Shown here piece by piece: positions 1 through 5,727 of a stretch of 9,182 nt of DNA. Source of the stretch: an uncultured Eubacteriales bacterium. Its GTDB lineage: Bacteria; Bacillota; Clostridia; Oscillospirales; CAG-272. The position numbers were made by a program, and so were the translations under genes. The first letter of the stretch is position 1. Each line of letters starts with the position of its first letter. The notes beneath the pieces are model-generated. The model had not been told where the DNA came from and did no database searches. It saw only the letters and a program-made list of their open reading frames with translations. The stretch is from NCBI GenBank assembly GCA_900556615.1, contig USPP01000042.1, forward strand, positions 1 to 9,182. The letters run 5' to 3'.

Positions 1-339
1 GGACTTCTGAGTGCAGAAAAGATAGAGATTGAGCTTGCAGACAGGGGGCAAATGAAAATTTCCCAAATAGGCGGAACCGATATAGAGGTATATGGAAGTG
101 AAAAAAGCCTTGATGTGAATTTTATCGGACTTTTTAAATTGCACAGGAGCAGCAGAGCGGGAAAGCTTGTCTGTTCGATTATAGAGGGAGATAATATAAC
201 ACTTTCGAATACCGAATGCCAAACGGTGCGGGGGAAAAATATAGTGATTGGGGAAAACTGCGTAATCGGGACAGTGGAATATTCAGAACAGTATACTGTA
301 TGTGACAGTGCGCTTGTGAACCATTCGGAAAAGGTATAA
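1..339 (+). CDS. Bactofilin-like polymer-forming protein, 3' part
   Basis: The frame is open from base 1, so the gene begins upstream of the window; the Met at base 52 is internal because the preceding 17 codons (GLLSAEKIEIELADRGQ...) are sense. 112 residues are visible, ending at TAA 337-339. The C-terminal half is a run of short alternating hydrophobic strands with Gly/Asn turns (IIEGDNITLSNT, VRGKNIVIGENCVIGTVEY), the pattern of a right-handed beta-helix. This fits the Firmicutes YhbE/YhbF-type bactofilins, cytoskeletal proteins that self-assemble into filaments at the inner membrane. A small frame follows 13 bases downstream, suggesting an operon. The family assignment is from the pattern and recalled relatives, not a search; another beta-helical cytoplasmic protein is possible. 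Confidence 0.65.
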   Translation, partial: GLLSAEKIEIELADRGQMKISQIGGTDIEVYGSEKSLDVNFIGLFKLHRSSRAGKLVCSIIEGDNITLSNTECQTVRGKNIVIGENCVIGTVEYSEQYTVCDSALVNHSEKV

Positions 340-352
340 CAGTGAGGAAAGA

Positions 353-507
353 ATGAGAAATTATAAAAACCGTTTCGCATGACGGGGCTTATGGATATAG
401 ATTCTGTTAATGTAATTTTACCGAACAGGTTTGTTAAATCAGGAATCTTCGGATATGATGAAAATACTGAGGAACATCCGATGGTGAGGTTAAAAAGAAA
501 GTGTTGA
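353..507 (+). pseudogene. Short gene after the bactofilin-like CDS, probably split by a frameshift
   Basis: A good ribosome site (GAGGAAAG, 343-350) precedes ATG 353, which reads MRNYKNRFA and stops at TGA 380-382. That stop overlaps ATG 379-381 (ATGA), which opens a 42-residue frame beginning MTGLMDIDSVNVILPNRF and ending at TGA 505-507. Two readings are possible: one small protein (about 50 residues) broken by loss of one base near 379, or a 9-residue leader peptide translationally coupled to a 42-residue protein. The second frame has no ribosome site of its own. The product is not recognised. Repeat copy A begins about 60 bases after its end, so the gene may also be truncated. Confidence 0.4.
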
Positions 508-567
508 CTTCTTCGGAAAGAAAATTCAGGATATGCGGCGAATTTTTTTCATCGCTTTATGGCAATA

Positions 568-678
568 TCGCCGGGTGCATGGCTAACGCCTTTGCTGCGC
601 ATATGCTTGCCTCTATTCCGTCAACCTTCATCAATTTCTTCGGCAGAGGAGCCAACTCTTGTCTCCTCAATTGGTATC
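568..678 (+). repeat. Dispersed repeat, copy A (most complete)
   Basis: This stretch has partial copies elsewhere in the window. Its left half (about 581-632, from GGCTAACGCC) matches 9130-9182 and its right half (627-678, TTCATCAATTT to TTGGTATC) matches 5614-5664, each at roughly 80 percent by eye. The right half carries an inverted repeat GAGGAG (646-651) / CTCCTC (663-668) with an 11-base loop. Upstream, CGGCGA 536-541 can pair with TCGCCG 568-573, so the element may start nearer 536. A 67-codon frame with GTG start (501-704) crosses it, but copy B has a one-base indel relative to A, so protein coding is unlikely. Its family is not known to me. Confidence 0.65.
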
Positions 679-807
679 ATCTGACGAAAAATTCGGTGGC
701 GTAGCTACACAACAATCATTGCGCAGTATTGCCCTAAAAATCTTCGTTTGGGATAATGCTGTTTTTCCAGTTAGGATAAATTATTCTCTCTGTATGATCG
801 GAGAAAA

Positions 808-946
808 GGGCTGTCCCAAATTGATTTTTCAAGAAATTTCTTTATGACAAAATAACAAAAAATACTTGCAATCTCCCATGGATAGCAAGTGTTTTTTGTG
901 TAGGTTGTCAAATGTTTGGAAAATTTCCCCAAACTTGAGACAGCCC
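808..946. mobile_element. MITE-like palindromic element with terminal inverted repeats
   Basis: The ends are inverted repeats: GGGCTGTCCCAA (808-819) and TTGAGACAGCCC (935-946), 11 of 12 matching. Inside, TGACAA 845-850 pairs with TTGTCA 905-910, and a 14-base stem 856-869 pairs with 885-898, so almost the whole 139 bp folds back on itself. There is no transposase gene within it. Termini starting GGGCTGTC resemble those of IS1182-type elements in Clostridia, which would make this a non-autonomous relative; that link is inference. No target-site duplication is evident in the flanks (GAGAAAA / CCCTTTGG). Confidence 0.6.
856..898. terminator. Strong hairpin with flanking A and T runs, bidirectional terminator-like
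   Basis: CAAAAAATACTTGC (856-869) pairs with GCAAGTGTTTTTTG (885-898) over 14 positions, 13 Watson-Crick and one G-T wobble, with a 15-base loop containing CCATGG. The T run after the plus-strand stem and A run before it allow intrinsic termination on either strand. It lies at the centre of the palindromic element at 808-946 and could stop minus-strand transcription coming from 1273. Confidence 0.55.
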
Positions 947-1075
947 CCTTTGGTTAGGATTGTACATGGCGTTCACAATTTTTAATACTATGAGATAGCC
1001 CTTTAACTCAGGGAAGTATTTGCCTCCTTTATTTTCCGGAACGAAGCTTGCATTGTACTGGCAATTCCGAATTTT
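908..1075 (-). pseudogene. Stop-free coding remnant, unrecognised
   Basis: Directly after the TAA of the 65-aa gene, and in the same frame, the minus strand stays open for 55 codons to TGA 908-910. It reads KIRNCQYNASFVPENK, then GGKYFPELKGYLIVLKIVNA, then MYNPNQRGL and on into the MITE-like element. The middle has amphipathic, protein-like character. There is no start codon or ribosome site at its head. It may be the tail of a lost gene, or an extension of the upstream gene cut off by a new stop. I do not recognise it, and chance openness cannot be excluded. Confidence 0.3.
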
Positions 1076-1273
1076 TTACAAATAGCTTAATATCTCATCC
1101 AATCTTTTTAACGCTTCATCCTTTTTTTCAGAGGCGGAAAGCGTTTCCGAGAGCAGATTGAGCGCCCGCAGCCTGTCGGCGGTCTTTTCTTCCGGAGAGA
1201 ATGCAATATCTGCCATTTCCTTTATGATTTTTCCGTTGTCGGGTATATCGGAATGTGCTTTTGTTTCATGCAT
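1076..1273 (-). CDS. 65-aa protein of unknown function
   Basis: ATG at 1273-1271 follows GGAAAGGAAA with suitable spacing. The product (MHETKAHSDIPDNG... to ...KRLDEILSYL) is charged, without membrane segments or signal peptide, and is predicted mostly helical from residue 16. The segment IAFSPEEKTADRLRALNLLS recalls a motif found near the C-terminus of some phage terminase small subunit-like and related helical phage proteins (DRLRALELL), but the DNA-binding part is absent. That resemblance is weak and gives no function. The gene has its own consensus promoter and a hairpin at the start of its transcript. It lies 98 bases downstream of the ABC transporter on the same strand, so it may also receive readthrough from it. 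Confidence 0.6.
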   Translation of the reverse strand: MHETKAHSDIPDNGKIIKEMADIAFSPEEKTADRLRALNLLSETLSASEKKDEALKRLDEILSYL

Positions 1274-1289
1274 AGTATGATTTCCTTTC

Positions 1290-1340
1290 CGGGATACTTT
1301 ATCCCGAAAATATTATACTCTGCGGAAGGTTATCTGTCGT
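1290..1340 (-). promoter_or_regulatory. Promoter of the 65-aa gene with a 5'-end hairpin
   Basis: On the minus strand, -35 ACGACA (1340-1335, matching GACA of TTGACA), a 17-bp spacer and a perfect -10 TATAAT (1317-1312) are present. Transcription should begin near 1305. An inverted repeat CGGGAT (1290-1295) / ATCCCG (1301-1306), loop of five, lies at the very 5' end of the expected RNA and directly abuts the ribosome site. It could stabilise the message or tune translation. Confidence 0.6.
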
Positions 1341-1371
1341 CCCCTGAAATTCCCCTCAGATTCCCATGCTG

Positions 1372-3459
1372 TTATTCTTTTTGAGACTGTCCTTCTCCTG
1401 CCGGGGACTCCGGAAATTCAATTCCGTGAAATAATTCCCCGTCCGGGGCTTTCGGAATGTCTCCTTGCGGGGGCACAGCATTCTCTTTCTTTGTTCGGAA
1501 TGGGAGAGGTGTTTCTTTGTTTTCTGCTCTCGTTTCCTTATCCTGCATGATATATCTTTCTGCCTGAGCAGAGAACAACGAACAGTACTGTTTTCCTGCC
1601 TTCATAAGTTCGGCATGGGTTCCTGTTTCAACAACTCTGCCGTTTTCAAGAACGACGATCATATCGGCGGTAGTCGCGCTTGAGAGTCTATGCGAAACGA
1701 ATATAGTTGTGCGTTCCTTTCTCAGCTCGTCAAACTGACGATAAATCTCCTGCTCCGCGATTGCATCAAGAGAAGCGGTCGGTTCGTCGAGTATCAGTAC
1801 ATCGGTATCGCTGTAAAAGGCTCTTGCGATTGAGAGCTTCTGCCATTGACCGATTGAAAGCTCGATGCCGTTGGACTCAAAATAGCGCATAAGCGGCGTG
1901 TCATATTGATCAGGCAGCGCGTTGATAAAGGCGGCAGAATTGCTTTGTTCAGCCGCTTTTCTGATATTTTCATCGGTTGCGGGACGGTTTATCTGTCCGA
2001 ACATAATATTTTCTTTTACGGTGACGGCATATTTGCCAAAGTCCTGAAAAATGATGCCGAATATGGAATAAAGCTCGGTTACATCATATTCCTTTATATC
2101 ATAGCCGTCGAGATAGATGGTACCCTCGGTAGGATCGTAAAGTCTTGTCAGGAGCTTAATCAGTGTGGTTTTTCCCGCTCCGTTGAGTCCGACAAGGACA
2201 ACCGTGCTTCCTGCTTTGAGCGTCAGATTGACATGACTGATAACATCACGCTCTGTTCCGGGATAACGGAAGGAAACATTCTTGAATACAAATTCATGTG
2301 CGATATGGCGGTTGAGTTTTCTCGGTTTGTCAATCGACGGAACAATGGTTTTTTTCTCGTTCATAAAGGTGATCATGTTGTCGATGAACAGAGTGCCTTC
2401 ATAAATGGAGGCAGTGGTGGCAATCAGCGTGCTGATACCGGAGGCAATGCTGGTAAGCGCTCCGGTATAGAGAGAATAATCTCCCACCTGATATTCCCCG
2501 CTTGCGACTCCTTTTGCGATTACAATAAACAGAAAGCAGTTTACAAGCGTGGAAATCAGCGAGATGCCTATCTGCCAGCTGCCTTCTGCGAGAAACAGGC
2601 GCTTAAGTCCCGCAAAATATTTCCTGAAAACCTGCTGATACCGTCCGATGAAGGTATCGGAAAGACCGAACATTCTGACCTCTTTGACCATATCCTTATT
2701 GGTCATGAGGTTGGAGTAATAGCTCATTTGGCGGCGTTCCTTAGAGCGGTGGCGCATATAAAGGAAGTTTTTCTTTCTGTATATGAAATTAATGACTGCC
2801 GAGGGTATGCTGAGTACTGCAATTACAATCGGCGCCGCAGGATTTACTCCCCAGAGAATTACGATAAACGATATCATACTGATGATTGCACTAATTATGG
2901 TAAAGGAAGCGTTCAGTATCTGTATCGGTCTGTGACCTGCTTCGCGGGTTGCATTTTCAAGCTTCTCGTAAAAATCGGGGCGGTCGTAATCGGCAAGGTC
3001 GATGTCTTTTGCTTTCGTCATAATCTTTACATTGACATGGTTGACGACAAGCTCTCCCGCTATATTTGTCATGATGGAACTGATCTGTGATACCAGCCGG
3101 TTCAAAAAAAGGTACCCGAAATAAAACAGCAAAAGCGTCATGATACCGGTGAAAATTACTTCACCGCCGTTTGCAGCCGTTGAATAGGCTTCTGCAAGGG
3201 AATTGAGTATTTCAGCGGAGATGGTTGCGCCGACGATCGGCATAACGCCGTTGAAAAACGCCATAAACATCATAACGAAAAGTATCCATGGTCTCGTTTC
3301 CCATACGAGCCGAAAAATGTAAAGCAGCCGATAAAAGAATTTTGATACGGTTCTTACTATGTAGCCCGGTACCTCGCGCAGATTTTTGGGCTTTGGCTCT
3401 TTATTTTTTTCGTTTGCCTCGCGGGGGGGCGGTCCCATCATCATTCCTCCAGGTCCCAT
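1372..3459 (-). CDS. ABC exporter, fused membrane and ATPase domains (half-transporter)
   Basis: The 695-residue product is a type IV (ABCB-like) exporter half that should work as a homo- or heterodimer in the cytoplasmic membrane. After a Gly/Met/Pro-rich N-terminus (MGPGGMMMGPPP) come about six membrane segments between residues 55 and 350, then an ATPase domain: Walker A GLNGAGKT (424-431), Q-loop Q472, signature LSIGQ (534-538, Ile for the usual first Gly), Walker B VLILDEP (554-560, catalytic E559), D-loop SLDA (563-566) and switch His590. Residues 636-695 form a charged, Pro/Glu/Lys-rich tail beyond the ATPase, unusual for the family. The start is supported by AAAGGAAAC six bases upstream and by the promoter at 3510-3538. 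The substrate cannot be read; relatives carry drugs, lipids or peptides. No partner half-transporter lies next to it. Intact, with no odd codons seen. Confidence 0.93.
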   Translation of the reverse strand: MGPGGMMMGPPPREANEKNKEPKPKNLREVPGYIVRTVSKFFYRLLYIFRLVWETRPWILFVMMFMAFFNGVMPIVGATISAEILNSLAEAYSTAANGGEVIFTGIMTLLLFYFGYLFLNRLVSQISSIMTNIAGELVVNHVNVKIMTKAKDIDLADYDRPDFYEKLENATREAGHRPIQILNASFTIISAIISMISFIVILWGVNPAAPIVIAVLSIPSAVINFIYRKKNFLYMRHRSKERRQMSYYSNLMTNKDMVKEVRMFGLSDTFIGRYQQVFRKYFAGLKRLFLAEGSWQIGISLISTLVNCFLFIVIAKGVASGEYQVGDYSLYTGALTSIASGISTLIATTASIYEGTLFIDNMITFMNEKKTIVPSIDKPRKLNRHIAHEFVFKNVSFRYPGTERDVISHVNLTLKAGSTVVLVGLNGAGKTTLIKLLTRLYDPTEGTIYLDGYDIKEYDVTELYSIFGIIFQDFGKYAVTVKENIMFGQINRPATDENIRKAAEQSNSAAFINALPDQYDTPLMRYFESNGIELSIGQWQKLSIARAFYSDTDVLILDEPTASLDAIAEQEIYRQFDELRKERTTIFVSHRLSSATTADMIVVLENGRVVETGTHAELMKAGKQYCSLFSAQAERYIMQDKETRAENKETPLPFRTKKENAVPPQGDIPKAPDGELFHGIEFPESPAGEGQSQKE

Positions 3460-3509
3460 ATAGTTTCCTTTCTACTAACAGCAAAAAATGTTTGAAATCT
3501 AACTATTTT

Positions 3510-3538
3510 ATTATACTATTATTTCTCTCCTTTTTCAA
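3510..3538 (-). promoter_or_regulatory. Promoter of the ABC exporter
   Basis: Minus strand: -35 TTGAAA (3538-3533), 17-bp spacer, -10 TATAAT (3515-3510). The expected start is near 3503, leaving a 5' leader of about 44 bases before ATG 3459. The spacer contains AAGGAGAG, too far upstream to serve as the ribosome site. Confidence 0.7.
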
Positions 3539-3785
3539 GAGGGAACCGTGAATTTTCAGATAACGGTCACAATATTTTTTGCGTTTTCACACATTCCCGT
3601 TATTCTTAATGCCGTCTTTCATGAATCTGCGCAGGACAGACATTGGATTAGCAGATATCAAAAAGCAGTTTTGTACTGTATTTAAAAATAAATGATATCA
3701 GATAAGGACAAAAAATGAAAATCAATGCTGAATGACAGTGATAAGGGATTTTTGAAGTGAAAAAACTTATCTGAAGGATTATACA

Positions 3786-4166
3786 ATGGAAAGCAGAATT
3801 TATGATGAGAAGAACGGTTTATGATATGAATTACAGAACGATTACTATTTGCCTTGCCTAACACTTACCGAAGAAGAAAATCAGTTTGCCGGTATATGGG
3901 GACAGCGACACGTACGATATTTGAAAGAATACCGCAAAGTTTTGTATATGAATTTACTAACAAGTGGAAAACCTAACACCTTTCTTGCCGACATTGATAA
4001 GCAAGCAGAGGAAATGTTTTCTCGGTTCGTAAAACAGGTGGCATAGAAGTGAGGGGGCGGCTGAAAAGTTCAAAGCTGAAAACCGAAAGGCATGGTGTCA
4101 AAAATGAATAATATTCATAGTTGTGCAACGGAAATTGTAACCTCAGAATTGATTTATACTGTATAA
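3786..4166 (+). pseudogene. tnpV: TnpV family transposon-encoded protein, broken
   Basis: Translation from ATG 3786 (ribosome site GAAGGA 3773-3778) gives MESRIYDEKNGL, then TGA (3822-3824) where TnpV proteins have Trp, then YELQNDYYLPCLTLTEEENQ and the characteristic core WGQRHVRYLKEYRKVLY and LLTSGKP. At 4044 a stop interrupts in this frame, while the +1 frame continues with a family-like EKFKAENRKAW; after base loss near 4103-4110 the original frame resumes (MNNIHSCATEIVTSELIYTV) to TAA 4164-4166. Net length matches full TnpV (about 120 residues). TnpV is a small protein of unknown role first named from the Tn4451/Tn4453 mobilizable transposons and frequent in Clostridia. The gene has one nonsense change and two compensating frameshifts, so it is dead unless these are sequencing errors. 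A 40-residue piece could still be made from TTG 3849. Confidence 0.85.
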
Positions 4167-4207
4167 GAGCAGCGGTGGCAGTGAAAAATCTCTGCCGACG
4201 TAGTAAT

Positions 4208-4540
4208 TTATAGCTTATTCGCTTTATATTCCTCGCCCCACGCCCACATTGAATCGAGAATAGGTTTGAGACTTTTTCCAAGCTCGGTTAATGAGTATTC
4301 TACTCTCGGCGGAACTTCGGCATATACTTTGCGATTTACAAGTCCGCTGTCCTCCATACTGCGAAGCTGAGCGGTCAGCACCTTTTGACTGACGGTGCCG
4401 ATGGATTTTTTCAGTTCACCGAAACGCTTTGTGCCGGTCATCAAATCGCGCAAAATCAGAACCTTCCATTTATCGCCTATCAGCATAAGTGTGGTTTCTA
4501 CCGGGCAGGCAGGCAAATCTTTGACAATTTTTTCGCTCAT
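4208..4540 (-). CDS. HxlR-family winged-helix transcriptional regulator
   Basis: The 110-residue length is typical of the family. The N-terminal CPVETTL (Cys12) followed by LIGDKWKVLILRDL, then RFGELKKSI, VSQKVLTAQLRSMEDSGLVN (recognition helix region) and the wing VPPRVEYSLTELG are all classic HxlR features. Several members (YodB, HypR of Bacillus) sense electrophiles or disulfide stress through the conserved N-terminal cysteine, so a redox role through Cys12 is plausible. ATG 4540 is preceded by AAGGGA. It is divergent from the flavin-binding protein at 4830 with 289 bases between, the usual arrangement for a local repressor. GTAAC-type sites sit at its own start region and at the target promoter, pointing to autoregulation. 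Confidence 0.93.
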   Translation of the reverse strand: MSEKIVKDLPACPVETTLMLIGDKWKVLILRDLMTGTKRFGELKKSIGTVSQKVLTAQLRSMEDSGLVNRKVYAEVPPRVEYSLTELGKSLKPILDSMWAWGEEYKANKL

Positions 4541-4565
4541 AAATGTAATCCCTTAGTTTCTATTT

Positions 4566-4574
4566 GTAACTTAC
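4566..4574. promoter_or_regulatory. Candidate HxlR operator at the regulator's own start site
   Basis: GTAACTTAC is a short palindrome (GTAA-N-TTAC) lying just downstream of the -10 of the regulator gene, over its expected transcription start. The related words GTAACTTCC (4691-4699) and AAAGTAAC (4713-4720) occur before the flavoprotein gene. Binding by the HxlR protein is inferred from position and shared sequence. Confidence 0.4.
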
Positions 4575-4580
4575 GAACAT

Positions 4581-4610
4581 ATTATACTATATATCCCGTT
4601 CTGAAATCAA
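4581..4610 (-). promoter_or_regulatory. Promoter of the HxlR regulator
   Basis: Minus strand: -35 TTGATT (4610-4605), 18-bp spacer, perfect -10 TATAAT (4586-4581). The transcript would start near 4574, inside the candidate operator. Confidence 0.6.
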
Positions 4611-4634
4611 TATTCGTTATATAATTCAAAAAAT

Positions 4635-4653
4635 TTTTTTAGATTCTAAAAAA
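4635..4653. repeat. AT-rich inverted repeat in the divergent intergenic region
   Basis: TTTTTTAGA (4635-4643) and TCTAAAAAA (4645-4653) are perfect 9-base arms around one base. The loop is too small for an RNA hairpin, so a dimeric protein site or bent DNA is more likely than a terminator. It lies midway between the two divergent promoters. Confidence 0.4.
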
Positions 4654-4712
4654 CGGAAAAAGCCTGTAAATACACAATAGTTGCTTCAAGGTAACTTCCT
4701 AATAGTATTTAA

Positions 4713-4745
4713 AAAGTAACTATGCTACAAATAAGTGCTTACTTT
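4713..4745. promoter_or_regulatory. Candidate operator of the PNPOx-like gene
   Basis: AAAGTAA (4713-4719) and TTACTTT (4739-4745) are perfect inverted arms separated by 19 bases. The right arm overlaps the -35 hexamer (TTTACA 4743-4748), where a bound repressor would block RNA polymerase. GTAACTTCC at 4691-4699 is a further similar word. The neighbouring HxlR protein is the obvious candidate ligand. Confidence 0.45.
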
Positions 4746-4771
4746 ACAATAGAAACTAAATGTATTAAAAT
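4743..4771 (+). promoter_or_regulatory. Promoter of the PNPOx-like gene
   Basis: -35 TTTACA (4743-4748), 17-bp spacer, -10 TAAAAT (4766-4771). The expected start is near 4779, giving a leader of about 50 bases that ends in AAGGAGG (4816-4822). Confidence 0.6.
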
Positions 4772-4829
4772 ATAACTGTAGCTGATAGGAAAGGCTTAGA
4801 AAAACACATATTACAAGGAGGACATAAAT

Positions 4830-5231
4830 ATGTCAGAAGTATCAAAGTTTTTAGAGGCAAATCCCGTGCAGTATCTTGCAACCGTAGGTCGTGACGGCAA
4901 AGCAAAGTGCCGCCCATTTATGTTCAGCTTTGAAAAAGACGGCAAGCTGTGGTTTAACACGGGTAATTTTAAAGATGTTTACAAGGATATGCAAGAAAAT
5001 CCCAATGTAGAAATCTGCATTTCTTCTCCCTCTTTTGAGTGGATTCGTGTAAGCGGCAAGGCAGTTTTTGTTGATGACAAGCAAATCAAGGCAGCCGCTT
5101 TGGAGAATCCGATTGTTAAGGGGAATTATGAGACTCCCAACAACCCCAAATTTGAGGTTTTCTATCTTGAAAATGCAAAGGCGGTAATCGCTGATTTTTC
5201 AGGAAATCCTCCCAGAGAATATACATTTTAA
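4830..5231 (+). CDS. PNPOx-like flavin-binding split-barrel protein
   Basis: The 133-residue protein belongs to the pyridoxamine 5'-phosphate oxidase-like superfamily, small dimeric FMN/F420/heme-binding split barrels. Visible landmarks: helix plus first strand FLEANPVQYLATVGRDGKAK (7-26), strand pair CRPFMFSFEKDGKLWFNT (27-44), VYKDMQENPNVEICI (50-64), and WIRVSGKAVFVDD (71-83), followed by a C-terminal lid. Such proteins are often flavin reductases or nitroreductase-like (NimC type) detoxifying enzymes; the substrate is unknown and true PNPOx activity is unlikely at this size. AAGGAGG eight bases before ATG 4830 is an excellent ribosome site. It is divergent from an HxlR regulator that probably controls it in response to oxidative or electrophile stress, and is followed by a strong terminator, so it is monocistronic. 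Confidence 0.88.
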   Translation: MSEVSKFLEANPVQYLATVGRDGKAKCRPFMFSFEKDGKLWFNTGNFKDVYKDMQENPNVEICISSPSFEWIRVSGKAVFVDDKQIKAAALENPIVKGNYETPNNPKFEVFYLENAKAVIADFSGNPPREYTF

Positions 5232-5255
5232 TTATTTCATAAATAACTGTTTATC

Positions 5256-5285
5256 AAATCCCCATATCAACCTATGGGGATTTTT
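5256..5285 (+). terminator. Rho-independent terminator after the PNPOx-like gene
   Basis: AAATCCCCATA (5256-5266) pairs perfectly with TATGGGGATTT (5273-5283) around a six-base loop, followed by a T run. It begins 24 bases after the stop codon. Confidence 0.9.
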
Positions 5286-5303
5286 ACTCAAAGGTAAAAC
5301 GAT

Positions 5304-5590
5304 ATGGAAAACAAAGATTATTTGTATTTCTCAGTTCACGATATTTGCACGACGGTTGTTGCCACTGCATACAGTGACGGACTGCCGGTTACCTATGTCG
5401 TAGATGGATGGATTGCGATACCGACAGTTTGTATTTTCTAACGGCAAGGGCAAAAGCTTTTATGACAAACTTAAAAGTCGAGGATATCTGTTGCTTATAG
5501 GGCTTAAATGCGAAGATACATGTCTTGTGTCGCCATTTCGGTGCGTGGCAATGTGAGAGAATTGGGTGCTGAAAAGGTAGACGTTTATTC
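5304..5590 (+). pseudogene. Second PNPOx-family gene, frameshifted and truncated
   Basis: ATG 5304 reads MENKDYLYFSVHDICTTVVA and on to GLPVTYVVDG, then stops at TAA 5439. The conserved sequence goes on in shifting frames: MDCDTDSLYFLTA from about 5409, GKGKSFYDKLKSRGYLLLIG then LKCEDT from about 5446, and SCVAISVRGNVRELGAEKVD from about 5522. Concatenated, this matches a clostridial PNPOx-like subfamily of about 130-150 residues, with three single-base frameshifts (near 5408, 5444 and 5520). The family's C-terminal third is missing: homology ends near 5590 and repeat copy B begins at 5614. The ribosome site is weak (AAAGGT). It is not a recent duplicate of the intact gene at 4830, since the sequences differ widely. 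Confidence 0.8.
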
Positions 5591-5613
5591 AGTGATTTCC
5601 TTAGAGATACCCC

Positions 5614-5664
5614 TTCACCAATTTTGTTGGCAGAGGGGTCACTCTTGCCTCTTCAATTGGTATC
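5614..5664 (+). repeat. Dispersed repeat, copy B (right half)
   Basis: TTCACCAATTT to TTGGTATC aligns with 627-678 of copy A with about ten changes and one single-base indel. GAGGGG (5633-5638) can still pair with CTCTTC (5649-5654) through wobbles where A has GAGGAG/CTCCTC. The left half of the repeat is absent. It lies directly after the broken PNPOx-family gene. Confidence 0.65.
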
Positions 5665-5727
5665 GTATAAAAAAATATGACTGCGCCTCTGTACCGTCAG
5701 AACCCGACGGCATTGCCTTAAAATTTT

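Noticed and set aside
501..704. 67-codon plus frame with GTG start across repeat copy A
   Set aside because: No ribosome site, and copy B of the same repeat carries a one-base indel that breaks the frame, so the openness is not maintained as protein.
1906..3090. 394-codon open frame on the plus strand
   Set aside because: It is antisense to the ABC exporter, whose motifs are complete. The translation has no recognisable domain and the openness follows from the codon pattern of the real gene.
3609..3695. 28-codon frame MPSFMNLRRTDIGLADIKKQ...
   Set aside because: Too short, no ribosome site and no recognisable family; could be a shred of a lost gene beside tnpV but nothing supports it.
3682..3864. 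60-codon minus frame overlapping the start of tnpV
   Set aside because: Low-complexity Ser/Phe-rich translation antisense to recognisable tnpV sequence.
4177..4196. GGCAG/CTGCC inverted repeat between tnpV and the HxlR gene as a terminator
   Set aside because: Only five base pairs and no T run on the minus strand after it.
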